A stretch of 64,000 bases of DNA from the NCBI RefSeq assembly GCF_902728235.1, contig NZ_CACVBO010000001.1, positions 868,001-932,000 of the forward strand, given 5' to 3'. The DNA is from Lentimonas sp. CC4 (GTDB taxonomy: Bacteria; Verrucomicrobiota; Verrucomicrobiia; Opitutales; Coraliomargaritaceae). The first letter of the stretch is position 1, and each line of letters opens with the position of its first letter. Below the pieces are notes generated by a model, which saw nothing but the letters and a program-made list of their open reading frames with translations, did not search any database and had not been told where the DNA came from. Position numbers and translations under genes: made by a program. Below are positions 37,394 to 47,329 of the stretch, piece after piece.

Positions 37394-39070
37394 TTACTCG
37401 CCCAACACTTCTTCTAACACCGTGCCTGAACTTCCCGAAGTCGGCTGCAATCCGAGATACGCACAGAGCGTCGAGGCGACATCCACGGTGCTGACATGAC
37501 GATGGATCGTCTGTGGCTCGAGATCCGCACCCGCAAAGATGACTGGCACATAGGTATCGTAGCGCCACGGGGAACCGTGCGTGCACGCGACATGCAAGCC
37601 ATCGAAATCGGCAATGAACCACTGCGGCTCAAAGACGACATACACATCGCCCGAACGCTTGAGGTGGTAATTATTCAGCACGGCCTGAAAAACGGGTGAG
37701 TCCGCAGTTTCGCCGCGCGCGAGTGCTTGGCTGGAAACCGCAAGTGCCACGCCTGGAAATTTGGTTAATTCCTCAGCAACCGCCTGCTCGACTTCAGCTT
37801 TATCGAGCCCCTTTTCGCTCAACACATCCTGATTCAAATACACGTATGGGTGTGCATAGGTTTCGATCAACTCCTCACCAATGCCAAAGCGCTCCTTCAA
37901 GCGTTCAAAAGCTGGCGCCTTATCCCAAGTATCTGGCTCTACATAATTCACATCAAAGCCATACTCCTGCAAAGCTCCCGGCGCTTCAGGGCCGCCATGA
38001 TCCGCAGACAACGCAATCAATGTATGCTCAAGGCCAACAGTCTCATCCACATACTCTAATAATGCCGCGATGGTGCGATCCAGTTGCAGCAAATTATCTT
38101 CCGCCTCTAAACTCGAAGGCCCGAAAATGTGACCAATATAATCCGTCGACGAAAAGCTCACAGACAAATAATCGGTGATCTCATCCTGTCCGAGCGATTC
38201 GTTCGCAATCAATGCTTTCGCGAAATCAAGCGTGATTTGGTCGCCCGCAGGGCTCAAGGTCAGGTAGGTCGTAAACCCTCGACTATCTCGCTCACCAAAT
38301 TGATGCGGGAAAGTTCGTCCGAAGCCTGGCATTGCAGTCTCCCACGCTTGATCATCGCGGTCACCAAACAAATATGAGCTCTGGTCCTGTGAGAGCTCCC
38401 AAGCTTTCCCCACATAGCGCTCGAGCGGGTCGGATGCATTCCACGCGGTCACCCACTCTGGATACGCATCATAGTAGTAGGTGCTGGTGACAAATTCACC
38501 GGCGGCCTTGGAAAACCAAAATGCTTTGCCGGCATGCCCCGCCATCGACACCGCGCCACGGTCTTTGATAGACACCCCGAAGACCTTGGCATGCCCCGCA
38601 GAGCGCACCGCGAGTTCATCCGCAAAGGTCGACGACAGCAGTGCTCGTGGTGAGCGTCCATCTGTATTCGCCGCGCGCTGAGTCGGATCGATTTCATTCG
38701 CGTCGTCCACATCCGCATCCGCCGTCAACAGCGCATAATTCGGATCTTCGATATTATAAGTCGTCTGTCCGGTCTCACGGTCAAACCAGATATTAGCTAC
38801 CATACCGTGCACCGAAGGCGTCGCGCCGGTCGCGAGCGTCGCGTGACCGACGATTGTCTCGGTGTTCGCATGTGGATGATGCGCGTTGGCATAATTGATG
38901 CCCTCATCCAGAAAATACTGGAAACCGCCATCCGGCATACGATCGATAAAACGCGTCAATTGATCACCGCGCAATTGGTCGACCGTGATTTGAAGCACCA
39001 ACTTTGGAGATTCAGCCTGTAGGCTGAGGCCAGCAGTGGCGAGCAGAGCAAGAGGAAGGGCAGATTTCAT
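37394..39070 (-). CDS. PafA-like alkaline phosphatase family protein (secreted)
   Basis: About 558 residues from ATG 39070 with a signal peptide (LPLALLATAGLSLQAE). Domain: type I phosphodiesterase/nucleotide pyrophosphatase superfamily. Metal and catalytic motifs include VDQLRGD near 30-35, the nucleophile Thr in N69-T-E-T-I-V-G-H (T70 or T72), SSTDYIGHIFGP, and SADHGGPE. The order resembles calcium-dependent PafA phosphomonoesterases. It would release phosphate in the periplasm or outside the cell. A broken copy of its 3' end lies downstream at 36791. Confidence 0.9.
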   Translation of the reverse strand: MKSALPLALLATAGLSLQAESPKLVLQITVDQLRGDQLTRFIDRMPDGGFQYFLDEGINYANAHHPHANTETIVGHATLATGATPSVHGMVANIWFDRETGQTTYNIEDPNYALLTADADVDDANEIDPTQRAANTDGRSPRALLSSTFADELAVRSAGHAKVFGVSIKDRGAVSMAGHAGKAFWFSKAAGEFVTSTYYYDAYPEWVTAWNASDPLERYVGKAWELSQDQSSYLFGDRDDQAWETAMPGFGRTFPHQFGERDSRGFTTYLTLSPAGDQITLDFAKALIANESLGQDEITDYLSVSFSSTDYIGHIFGPSSLEAEDNLLQLDRTIAALLEYVDETVGLEHTLIALSADHGGPEAPGALQEYGFDVNYVEPDTWDKAPAFERLKERFGIGEELIETYAHPYVYLNQDVLSEKGLDKAEVEQAVAEELTKFPGVALAVSSQALARGETADSPVFQAVLNNYHLKRSGDVYVVFEPQWFIADFDGLHVACTHGSPWRYDTYVPVIFAGADLEPQTIHRHVSTVDVASTLCAYLGLQPTSGSSGTVLEEVLGE

Positions 39071-39129
39071 AACGGCAATCAATGCAAAATATCCCACCAA
39101 AGTCAAAACAGAGAGAAAATTCCCCCGAT

Positions 39130-39444
39130 TTAATCCGAAGCGTGCAATACTTCGCGCAAGGCCTCAGTCACTGCGCTGGACGCATCGACCTGCACCCAGT
39201 AGATCATATCACGACACTTCTTCTCATTCGCGATGATTCCCGCCTGGCGAAGAATCCGTAGATGATGCGATGTCGCCGGCTGAGAAAGCCCGATGCGCTC
39301 GGCAATCTTCGAGACGTTACAGGCGTTCTCACAAGTCGGCTCCGTCGGCAGAATCCGCAAGATCTGCAAGCGCACGGGATCGCCAATCGCCCAAAGCTGC
39401 TTCGCGAGGACATCGAGATCTGTTTCCTGTGTTGGCATTGACAT
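39130..39444 (-). CDS. ArsR-family HTH transcriptional regulator
   Basis: About 104 residues with the ArsR winged helix: DPVRLQILRIL, then RIGLSQPATSHHLRILRQAG. ATG 39444 (MSMPTQETD) is more plausible than the upstream start at 39483. Two cysteines (TCENACNV) just before the recognition helix region could sense metal or redox, but the classic ELCVC motif is absent. Targets are unknown. It lies upstream of, and on the same strand as, the phosphatase gene (59-base gap). Confidence 0.88.
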   Translation of the reverse strand: MSMPTQETDLDVLAKQLWAIGDPVRLQILRILPTEPTCENACNVSKIAERIGLSQPATSHHLRILRQAGIIANEKKCRDMIYWVQVDASSAVTEALREVLHASD

Positions 39445-39531
39445 ATTTAAGTATATGAATACGTAGATAGAATAACGCGGCAAGCTTTAGCTCAAAAATA
39501 ATATACAAAAGCACCAGTTCTTTCAGCTGGA

Positions 39532-39592
39532 GCGGTCTTCGCAAGCAAAGCCCCTACAACTAACTTCTAGCTCCTGACTTCTAGCTCCTTTT
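39532..39592. repeat. Solo REP followed by a heptamer array upstream of kamA
   Basis: A single right-type REP (39532-39557, GCGGTCTTCGCAAGC then AAAGCCCCTAC) has no partner nearby. It is followed at once by period-7 units CTAACTT, CTAGCTC, CTGACTT, CTAGCTC (39560-39592), which end three bases before the kamA ATG. Confidence 0.85.
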
Positions 39593-39595
39593 CAC

Positions 39596-40783
39596 ATGTA
39601 TCCAAACGACTCACTTACTCATTGGCATCGCGGCCAAGGCCATTGGGCCGATGTGCCTGCCGAGCAATGGCACGACTGGAAATGGCAGCTCAAGAACCGC
39701 ATCACCAAGCTGGAGCAGCTAGAAACATACCTGGAGCTCACACCGGATGAACGCGCAGGCTGCCTCTTTGCTAAAGACAAGTTGGCACTGGCGATCACGC
39801 CTTATTTCTTCAATCTGATCGACCCGAGCGATCCGAATGACCCCGTGCGCCGACAAGTCGTGCCAAATGCTGGCGAGATGCAGGTTGCACCCGAAGAACT
39901 GCTCGACCCCGTCGGCGAAGAAAACACTAAGCCTGTCGATGGCATCGTGCACCGCTACCCAGACCGCGTGCTCTTTCTGGTGACCGACCGTTGCGCGTCC
40001 TATTGCCGCTACTGCACACGCAGTCGCCTCGTCTCGAATGCGCAGGACTACAACTTCCACCCAGAGTTCGACAACGGCCTCGAATACATTCGCACGCATC
40101 CGGAAATCCGCGATGTGCTCCTAAGCGGCGGAGATCCACTCTTATTATCCGACAAGAAACTCGACTACCTGCTCGGCGAACTGCGCAAGATCCCGCACGT
40201 CGAGTTCATCCGCATCGGCTCTCGCATCCCAGTCTTTCTACCACAGCGGATCACACCCGAGCTTTGTGAGATTTTCAAAAAGCACGGCCCGATCTGGCTG
40301 AGTATTCACGTCAACCACCCGAACGAGTGCAGCCACGAGCTACGTGATGCTTGCGAGCGACTATCCTTCGCCGGTGTTCCCATTGGCAATCAATCGGTCC
40401 TTCTGAAAGATGTGAACGACGATTCCGAAACGATGAAATCGCTGATTCACCGTCTCCTGATGATGCGCGTGCGCCCCTACTACCTCTATCAATGTGACCT
40501 TATAACTGGTAGCGCCCACCTGCGTGCCGATCCACGCAAGGGCATCGAAATAATGCGTTTGTTACGCGGCCACACGACCGGCTACGCGATCCCACAATTC
40601 GTAATTGATGCGCCTGGCGGCGGCGGAAAAATCCCGATCAACCCCGAATACGTCAAGGAAGTCACTGATAAAGAAATTATTATGCAAAATTTCCAAGGTC
40701 AGGAGTATCGCTATCCATTAGTAAGCGCTGCGGCTCAAACGCTCGACGAGCACGCACCCGAACTCGACCCGATTCTGGCATAA
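39596..40783 (+). CDS. kamA: KamA-family lysine 2,3-aminomutase (radical SAM, PLP)
   Basis: A 395-residue radical SAM aminomutase. The [4Fe-4S]/SAM motif is C133-A-S-Y-C137-R-Y-C140. The PLP lysine is in DAPGGGGKIPI near the C-terminus. The N-terminal block WHDWKWQLKNRI is typical of true lysine 2,3-aminomutases, which make beta-lysine; EpmB-type proteins are shorter. No lysine-fermentation genes are near, so osmolyte synthesis (N-acetyl-beta-lysine) is possible but unproven. Confidence 0.9.
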   Translation: MYPNDSLTHWHRGQGHWADVPAEQWHDWKWQLKNRITKLEQLETYLELTPDERAGCLFAKDKLALAITPYFFNLIDPSDPNDPVRRQVVPNAGEMQVAPEELLDPVGEENTKPVDGIVHRYPDRVLFLVTDRCASYCRYCTRSRLVSNAQDYNFHPEFDNGLEYIRTHPEIRDVLLSGGDPLLLSDKKLDYLLGELRKIPHVEFIRIGSRIPVFLPQRITPELCEIFKKHGPIWLSIHVNHPNECSHELRDACERLSFAGVPIGNQSVLLKDVNDDSETMKSLIHRLLMMRVRPYYLYQCDLITGSAHLRADPRKGIEIMRLLRGHTTGYAIPQFVIDAPGGGGKIPINPEYVKEVTDKEIIMQNFQGQEYRYPLVSAAAQTLDEHAPELDPILA

Positions 40784-40786
40784 TTA

Positions 40787-40826
40787 GCTCAAATGTTACA
40801 CATCCGTAACACTTGAGCGGTTTTTT
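40787..40826 (+). terminator. Rho-independent terminator of kamA
   Basis: Arms 40787-40799 (GCTCAAATGTTAC) and 40806-40818 pair with one mismatch around a 6-base loop and are followed by GG and six T. It starts just after the kamA stop. Confidence 0.85.
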
Positions 40827-40857
40827 AACATTGCTGTTCAGGGTCTAGGGTCTTTCC

Positions 40858-40889
40858 TCTCTGGTTTTCTCGCTCAATCAAACCAGAGA
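40858..40889 (+). promoter_or_regulatory. Leader hairpin just upstream of the Na/Pi symporter gene
   Basis: A perfect 10-bp stem (TCTCTGGTTT / AAACCAGAGA) with a 12-base loop ends 7 bases before the ATG at 40897. Its 3' arm contains the only purine stretch (CAGAGA) that could serve as a ribosome-binding site, so the structure might limit translation. This is inferred from position only. Confidence 0.45.
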
Positions 40890-40896
40890 TAATTAG

Positions 40897-42582
40897 ATGA
40901 CTTTATTTTTTGCGATTTTCGGGAGCCTCGGGCTCTTCCTCTACGGAATGAAAGTAATGAGCGAGGGCCTACAAAAGGTCTCTGGCGAAGGCCTTCGTGC
41001 CCTCATTCGCAATATGACACGAAACCGTGTCTCAGGAATTGTCAGCGGCACGCTCATGACCACGCTGGTGCAGTCCTCCAGTGCAACGACGGTGATGATC
41101 GTCAGCTTCGTGAATGCCCGCCTGCTGACCCTCCGAGAGTCGATCGGCATGATCATGGGCGCCAACCTCGGCACCACCACCACTTTCTGGATCGTCGCCT
41201 TCCTCGGCTTTAAGTTCAGCCTCAACTCGATCGCCCTTCCTTGCGTGGGCATCGGCGTAGCGATGATTTTCTTCAAGCGCCCGAAAATCCGCGATACCGG
41301 AGAAGCACTGATCGGCTTCGGCATCCTGTTCCTCGGTCTAAGCTTCCTCAAGGGCTCAGTCCCTGACGTTAAGTCAAACCCTGAGATCTTCTCATTCCTT
41401 GCAGACTGGACTGGTCACGGGATGGGCTCGGTAGGTATTTTCTTTCTTTTCGGGGTCATCTTGACCGTTGTCGTGCAGTCTTCCTCTGTCGCTGGTGCAA
41501 TCACGCTGACCCTAGTCGCCAAAGGCTGGATCGGCTATGAAGATGCCGCTGCCATTGTGCTTGGTGAGAATGTAGGCACCACCATCACCGCGAATCTCGC
41601 GGCCATGACAGGCGGGATCGAGGCCAAGCGCGCAGCTCGCGCCCACTTTCTATTCAACATCGTCGGGGTCATCTGGATGCTGGCCGTATTCTACCCATTT
41701 GTCCAAGGCATCGAATGGCTAACCAACCAGAGTATCCATTGGCTCACCCCTGGGGAAGCGACCCCAACAGGAGACAATACGCTATACAAACTCGCGCTGT
41801 TCCACTCGATGTTCAACCTGACTAACATCCTCGTGCAGACTCCATTCGTCAAGCAGCTCGCGCTCTTGGCCACCAAGATGGTAAAAGAGAAAAAAGCCAC
41901 GTCCGAAACGGTCGAGCACATCAATTACCAAGCGCCAAACTTGCCACAAACTGGTGAAATCAACCTCGCCGAAGCAGAGCGTGAAATCAAAGGCATGGCC
42001 GAACTCACCCGCGAGATGTTCAGTGGCTTCAACGAAGTTTACGAGAACCCAGACAAAGACCTCTCAGTTCGCGTCAAAGAGTTAAAAGCGATGGAAGAGC
42101 AGAGCGATCGACTCGCCTTCGACATCACTCAGTATTTGATCTATTGCACCTCTTCTGAGCTCAGTCGCGAACGCTTGAACGAGGTCACTGTGATGCTGCG
42201 CGTCGTCTCCGAACTGGAAGAAATCTGCGATTGCGCCTACAACTTGGTAAGACTCGCTCAACAGAAATACAACAAGCAGCGCGTCCTCCCAGCCGAGACG
42301 CAAGAAGCGATTCGCAACTTTAGCGGCCCGGTGGACCAATTCATGAGTTTCTACATTGAGAGCCTCAACCGCAAAGTCAGCATGGCAGACATGGAAGTCG
42401 CTCAGCAACTCGAAGACACCATTGATGCATCACGCAAGAAGCTCCGCAAGGAAGCCGTGCGCCGCATGAGTGACCCAACAAATATCAAGTCTGAGATGCT
42501 CTACATCGATATCCTGAACAACATTGAGAGCATCGGCGATAAGTCGCTCAACATTCTCAAGTTGCTCAGCCAAATCGACTAA
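40897..42582 (+). CDS. Na/Pi cotransporter family protein with PhoU-like C-domain
   Basis: A 561-residue sodium-phosphate symporter of the NptA type. It has two inverted transmembrane repeats, each with a QSSS motif (LVQSSSATTVMIVSF and VVQSSSVAGAITLTL), then a cytosolic PhoU-like helical domain (about 370-560, YENPDKDLSVRVKELKAMEEQ). Together with the secreted phosphatase 2 kb away, it suggests local phosphate acquisition capacity. Confidence 0.93.
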   Translation: MTLFFAIFGSLGLFLYGMKVMSEGLQKVSGEGLRALIRNMTRNRVSGIVSGTLMTTLVQSSSATTVMIVSFVNARLLTLRESIGMIMGANLGTTTTFWIVAFLGFKFSLNSIALPCVGIGVAMIFFKRPKIRDTGEALIGFGILFLGLSFLKGSVPDVKSNPEIFSFLADWTGHGMGSVGIFFLFGVILTVVVQSSSVAGAITLTLVAKGWIGYEDAAAIVLGENVGTTITANLAAMTGGIEAKRAARAHFLFNIVGVIWMLAVFYPFVQGIEWLTNQSIHWLTPGEATPTGDNTLYKLALFHSMFNLTNILVQTPFVKQLALLATKMVKEKKATSETVEHINYQAPNLPQTGEINLAEAEREIKGMAELTREMFSGFNEVYENPDKDLSVRVKELKAMEEQSDRLAFDITQYLIYCTSSELSRERLNEVTVMLRVVSELEEICDCAYNLVRLAQQKYNKQRVLPAETQEAIRNFSGPVDQFMSFYIESLNRKVSMADMEVAQQLEDTIDASRKKLRKEAVRRMSDPTNIKSEMLYIDILNNIESIGDKSLNILKLLSQID

Positions 42583-42597
42583 TCTGTATTTCAACCC

Positions 42598-42631
42598 TGG
42601 CTCGATGTCACAAACGCGCGACATCGAGCCA
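42598..42631 (+). terminator. Probable terminator hairpin after the Na/Pi symporter
   Basis: A perfect 12-bp stem TGGCTCGATGTC / GACATCGAGCCA (42598-42609 with 42620-42631) and a 10-base loop sit 15 bases after the stop. No strong T-run follows, so termination may be weak or the hairpin may have another role. Confidence 0.6.
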
Positions 42632-42671
42632 GTCGTTTGACATTTCAACAAAACTCGTCGAGGTAGAGGCT

Positions 42672-43181
42672 ATGAAACGTCTCATGTTTTTCTGGTGTGC
42701 GCTGCTGGCACTATTTAGTCCGAAGCTTAAGCCAACTGCTCACGCTTCGGAAACCCATGCACCGCACGGATCGCACAGTCGGCACACAGCCTTCAACTCG
42801 TGGCACGATTTCTCCTTTAAAATTGACGACAGCAAGTGCCGCGTCGGCATTGCCTCGGTCAAGCTCTCCGTAAGTGAGCTCAAGCCCCTGAACGGCAACC
42901 TAGTGGCCACCTACAGCATCCATGTGCCACTAAAAAAGTCTGAAAACGACACGGGAAAAATCGTGCTCCCGATCGACGTCACCGTAGAGGACCTCCACAA
43001 GCAAGGCGGCGTGCTGGTCGGCACCGCTTACAGTGACACAAAGGGCAAGACTCCCAACAAGATCATCTGCGAAGTCGGTCCCAACACAACCAAGGGAATC
43101 ATCCTCGAAATCATCACGGACAAGCGGACGCTCAATTTCAAATCACGATACACCGTGATCGAGGCTGACAACGAGAGCTAG
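42672..43181 (+). CDS. Hypothetical secreted protein
   Basis: A 169-residue protein with a signal peptide (LMFFWCALLALFSPK, cleavage perhaps near AHA-SETHA), a His-rich stretch (HAPHGSHSRHTAFNSWHD) and a beta-rich body. The His cluster could bind metal, but no family is recognised. It follows the Na/Pi gene on the same strand after a hairpin. Confidence 0.6.
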   Translation: MKRLMFFWCALLALFSPKLKPTAHASETHAPHGSHSRHTAFNSWHDFSFKIDDSKCRVGIASVKLSVSELKPLNGNLVATYSIHVPLKKSENDTGKIVLPIDVTVEDLHKQGGVLVGTAYSDTKGKTPNKIICEVGPNTTKGIILEIITDKRTLNFKSRYTVIEADNES

Positions 43182-43300
43182 GCGCTGCCGTAGAAGCGCG
43201 CTTCCAGAGACCTCTAAACCGAGCAAACTACAGCTAAAGCGCGAAGCTGCCGCACCTACAAAAAAAGCGTTCATCGTCCAATAGCGGGGGTGAGGAGCAG
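43182..43300. repeat. Possible third GTAG-headed repeat type
   Basis: GCTGCCGTAGAAGCGCGCTT near 43186-43205 and AAGCGCGAAGCTGCCGC at about 43236-43252 form an imperfect inverted pair. The first begins with GTAG, as do the other REP-like elements of the window. Weakly supported. Confidence 0.4.
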
Positions 43301-43605
43301 AAACATTGTAGCGAACTCGCGCTAGCGAGGTCGACCACTGCAAGGTAGAGTCCCCAAAAACAGACGCGACTAGCGTCGCATCGCTACAGCTGATTCTCGA
43401 CTAGAAACATTGTAGCGAACTCGCGCCAGCGAGGTCGACCACTGCAAGGTAGAGTCCTCAAAACAGACGCGACTAGCGTCGCATCGCTACAGCTGATTCT
43501 CGACTAGAAACATTGTAGCGAACTCGCGCCAGCGAGGTCGATCACTGCAAGGTAGAGTGCCCAAAAACAGACGCGACTGCGTCGCATCGCTACAGCTGAT
43601 TCTCT
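43301..43605. repeat. Three tandem ~104-bp units, REP-like and palindromic
   Basis: Units start at 43301, 43405 and 43508 (period 104 then 103). Each runs from TGTAGCGAACTCGCG to GCATCGCTACAGCTG, so its ends are inverted (TGTAGCGA / TCGCTACA) and each side holds an internal hairpin (CTCGCGCTAGCGAG; CGCGACTAGCGTCGC). Sequence between units is conserved, unlike a CRISPR array. No gene lies within. Confidence 0.92.
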
Positions 43606-43666
43606 ATTATACTCACGCGCATCATGATTTGTGAAAAGTGCATTCATGCGATTTCGCTATCTTGCT

Positions 43667-43802
43667 GTAGGGGCTTTGCTTGCGAAGCCCGCGCAAAGGC
43701 CACACGCATAGGAAGTTGTAAAACTTTAGCTGCCTTCGCGGGTGCCGCCCGTCGACAAGCTCAGGGCCTTGAGCCTGTCGAAACGGCAAGCAGCACCCCT
43801 AC
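43667..43802. repeat. REP pair (BIME, subtype B) with a nested repeat in the right REP
   Basis: The left REP (43667-43693) is canonical. The right REP is interrupted at its apex by about 38 bases (43749-43786, CGACAAGCTCAGGG / CCTTGAGCCTGTCG hairpin) and ends CAGCACCCCTAC. The insert is the reverse complement of the one at 24882-24920, and the left flank CATGATTTGTGAA is also shared with that locus. Confidence 0.85.
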
Positions 43803-43926
43803 GCCAGATGCTTCGATTTTACAAATCACAATACTTGATGCGCGTGAGTATAGAAACATTGTAGTCGACCACTCTTCTTATGTGAACATCTCGATGCTTC
43901 CCCAGAAAATGACGAAGCACCGACAC

Positions 43927-43962
43927 AAAAAAGCCCCGCTCGATTTACGAACGGGGCTTTTT
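43927..43962 (-). terminator. Rho-independent terminator of the PFK gene
   Basis: AAAGCCCCG / CGGGGCTTT stem (from 43930 to 43960) with a 13-base loop; T-runs on both sides, so it may work in both directions. It lies 27 bases beyond the stop of the minus-strand PFK gene. Confidence 0.85.
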
Positions 43963-43988
43963 GAAATTAATACGCTAAAAGCGACGGC

Positions 43989-45251
43989 TTACTCGAAGGA
44001 GTGCGCGCCGAGCTTGCGAGGGATCTTCACCATCTTAAGCTTTGCAAACGTTGGCACGCCATTCTCGTAAGGCACTTCCACTTCACCTTGGATGAGTGGC
44101 AATGCATACTTGTAGAAGTTGTAGTTCATGCTGACACCATCTTCGTTGATCCAGCTCTCAGGAAGCTTCTTCACGCCATTGGCGATTTCAGAAAGCGGAG
44201 CGAGACCTGTTTCGCATGTGTAAGTGTCACCATCGCCACGAACAAGTGTGACCATCTTGTCAGTGTGACCTTCGATCGCAGCTTCAACAGCAGCCTGACC
44301 AGCGAGGTAAGCTTCGTCGTTATCTGTCTGCGAAGAGCAGTGTGCCGCAGCGCGTTGCGACATACCCAGCGATACAGAGCGCGCCTTGATTTGCAGTGAC
44401 TCTTCAACGAGGCCGCGGAGGTATTCACCAGCGCCACCGAGTTGCGAGTGGCCAAATGCATCCGCACCCTTGCTTGCTGTCGAAATGTAGTTGCCGTCAT
44501 CATCGACGAGGCCTTCGCCCACAACGACCACACAGTATTTCTCCTTCTGGAGCACGTGTTGCACGTCAGAGATGAACTTCTCAGGAGAGAACGCGACTTC
44601 TGGCAAATAGATGAGGTGTGGCGCGGCATTTGGCTCGTCGCGAGATTTCGCAAGCGCAGCACCGGCAGCGATCCAACCTGCACTACGGCCCATCACTTCG
44701 ATGATTTGCACGAGGTCGTATTGCCCCATTGCCGCATTATCGCAGGCGATTTCCTTAACAGTGGTCGCGATGTATTTGATCACGCTGCCGTAGCCTGGAG
44801 TGTGGTCAGTTGTGACGAGATCGTTGTCGATCGTCTTTGGCACACCGATCACACGGAGTTGGTAGCCACGCTCTTGAGCGAGCTTAGAGATCTTATCAGC
44901 AGTATCTTGAGAGTCGTTGCCACCCGCGTAGAAGAAGTAGCGAATATTGTGCGCTTCGAAGACTTGAAGCACGCGATCGTAGTCCTGCTGGCTCTTGAGC
45001 TTGAAACGGCAAGTGCCCAGTGCTGCACCAGGTGTGTGGCGAAGCGCACGGATGGTTTGCTGAGATTCTGCTGCGAGATCGATGAGTTGCTCGTTTAAGA
45101 TGCCAAGGACACCATTCACCCCACCGTAGATTTCTTCGATGCACTCGTGGTTGAGCGCTTCGGCAACGACACCCGCGAGGCTGGCGTTAATGACAGATGT
45201 TGGGCCGCCGGATTGGGCGACTAGGCAATTTCCTTCGAGTTCTTCTGACAT
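43989..45251 (-). CDS. 6-phosphofructokinase, probably pyrophosphate-dependent
   Basis: A 420-residue PFK. Motifs: QSGGPTSVINAS at the N-terminus, G110-G-N-D113 where ATP enzymes have GGDGS, and P138-K-T-I-D-N-D144. The Asp in GGND and the Lys of PKTIDND are hallmarks of PPi-PFKs, which run reversibly in glycolysis and gluconeogenesis. The phosphoryl donor should still be tested. It lies upstream of its own terminator and downstream of purB on the same strand. Confidence 0.9.
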   Translation of the reverse strand: MSEELEGNCLVAQSGGPTSVINASLAGVVAEALNHECIEEIYGGVNGVLGILNEQLIDLAAESQQTIRALRHTPGAALGTCRFKLKSQQDYDRVLQVFEAHNIRYFFYAGGNDSQDTADKISKLAQERGYQLRVIGVPKTIDNDLVTTDHTPGYGSVIKYIATTVKEIACDNAAMGQYDLVQIIEVMGRSAGWIAAGAALAKSRDEPNAAPHLIYLPEVAFSPEKFISDVQHVLQKEKYCVVVVGEGLVDDDGNYISTASKGADAFGHSQLGGAGEYLRGLVEESLQIKARSVSLGMSQRAAAHCSSQTDNDEAYLAGQAAVEAAIEGHTDKMVTLVRGDGDTYTCETGLAPLSEIANGVKKLPESWINEDGVSMNYNFYKYALPLIQGEVEVPYENGVPTFAKLKMVKIPRKLGAHSFE

Positions 45252-45317
45252 AGGTAATAATTTCTGTTAATTTGAAAGGTGTGTTGTGTGTAATTTTGAC
45301 CGAACTGAACGCAATAC

Positions 45318-46742
<1,425 letters not shown>

Positions 46743-46853
46743 AGATTCTTAAATTTGAGAAAACGGAGAAAAATACACCTCTGCCTCCCTCATGCGACCA
46801 AAAAACCGCTCAAATCCACGTTTAGCGTATCAACACCACACCAAGCAGCGAAC

Positions 46854-47321
46854 TTAGTCAGCGTCATCTTTGAGAATCGCTAGTGGACGGCCTTTCACTC
46901 CGACATATACCACCACGATCTCTGCGGGCACATCCCCATCGTTACGCCCATAGTGCCAAGTGTTGACCGTTTCGATCAACCCTTCGCCCGCCGTAACGAT
47001 GCGCTCCTGACCATCTTCTGAAATCACAACGATTTCACCGCTGATCATATACCCCGCATTGATCGACGGGTGCAGGTGCCACTTTAACTTCGAATGCGGA
47101 GGGATGGTCACTTTCTTTACTGTTACTTCTGGCGCTTCAGTCGGATAAGCCGGCAACGCCGCGCCATCCCATGAAGCTCCGGACTGAGCCAGCACCTCAA
47201 CTTCGACTCCAGCACCGTGCGCGTTGGCAGCATGACGTGGACCGCAATGAGAGTGCCCCAACAAGCCACAGCCTTGAAGAAATAGAACACTAGATGCCAG
47301 TAGGGCTACTGCGATTTTCAT
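46854..47321 (-). CDS. Cupin-domain lipoprotein
   Basis: About 155 residues from ATG 47321. The N-terminal lipobox LFLQGC predicts a lipoprotein. The cupin barrel is at about 75-150, with KLKWHLHPSINAGYMISGE (metal-binding HxH and Glu) and TVNTWHYGRN. The ligand is unknown. The ATG lies 9 bases from the holA stop and may be co-transcribed with holA. Confidence 0.85.
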   Translation of the reverse strand: MKIAVALLASSVLFLQGCGLLGHSHCGPRHAANAHGAGVEVEVLAQSGASWDGAALPAYPTEAPEVTVKKVTIPPHSKLKWHLHPSINAGYMISGEIVVISEDGQERIVTAGEGLIETVNTWHYGRNDGDVPAEIVVVYVGVKGRPLAILKDDAD

Positions 47322-47329
47322 AAGAACAC

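Noticed and set aside
43301-43605. Possible CRISPR array
   Set aside because: The whole ~104-bp unit is conserved, including what would be spacers, and there are no cas genes; it is a plain tandem repeat.
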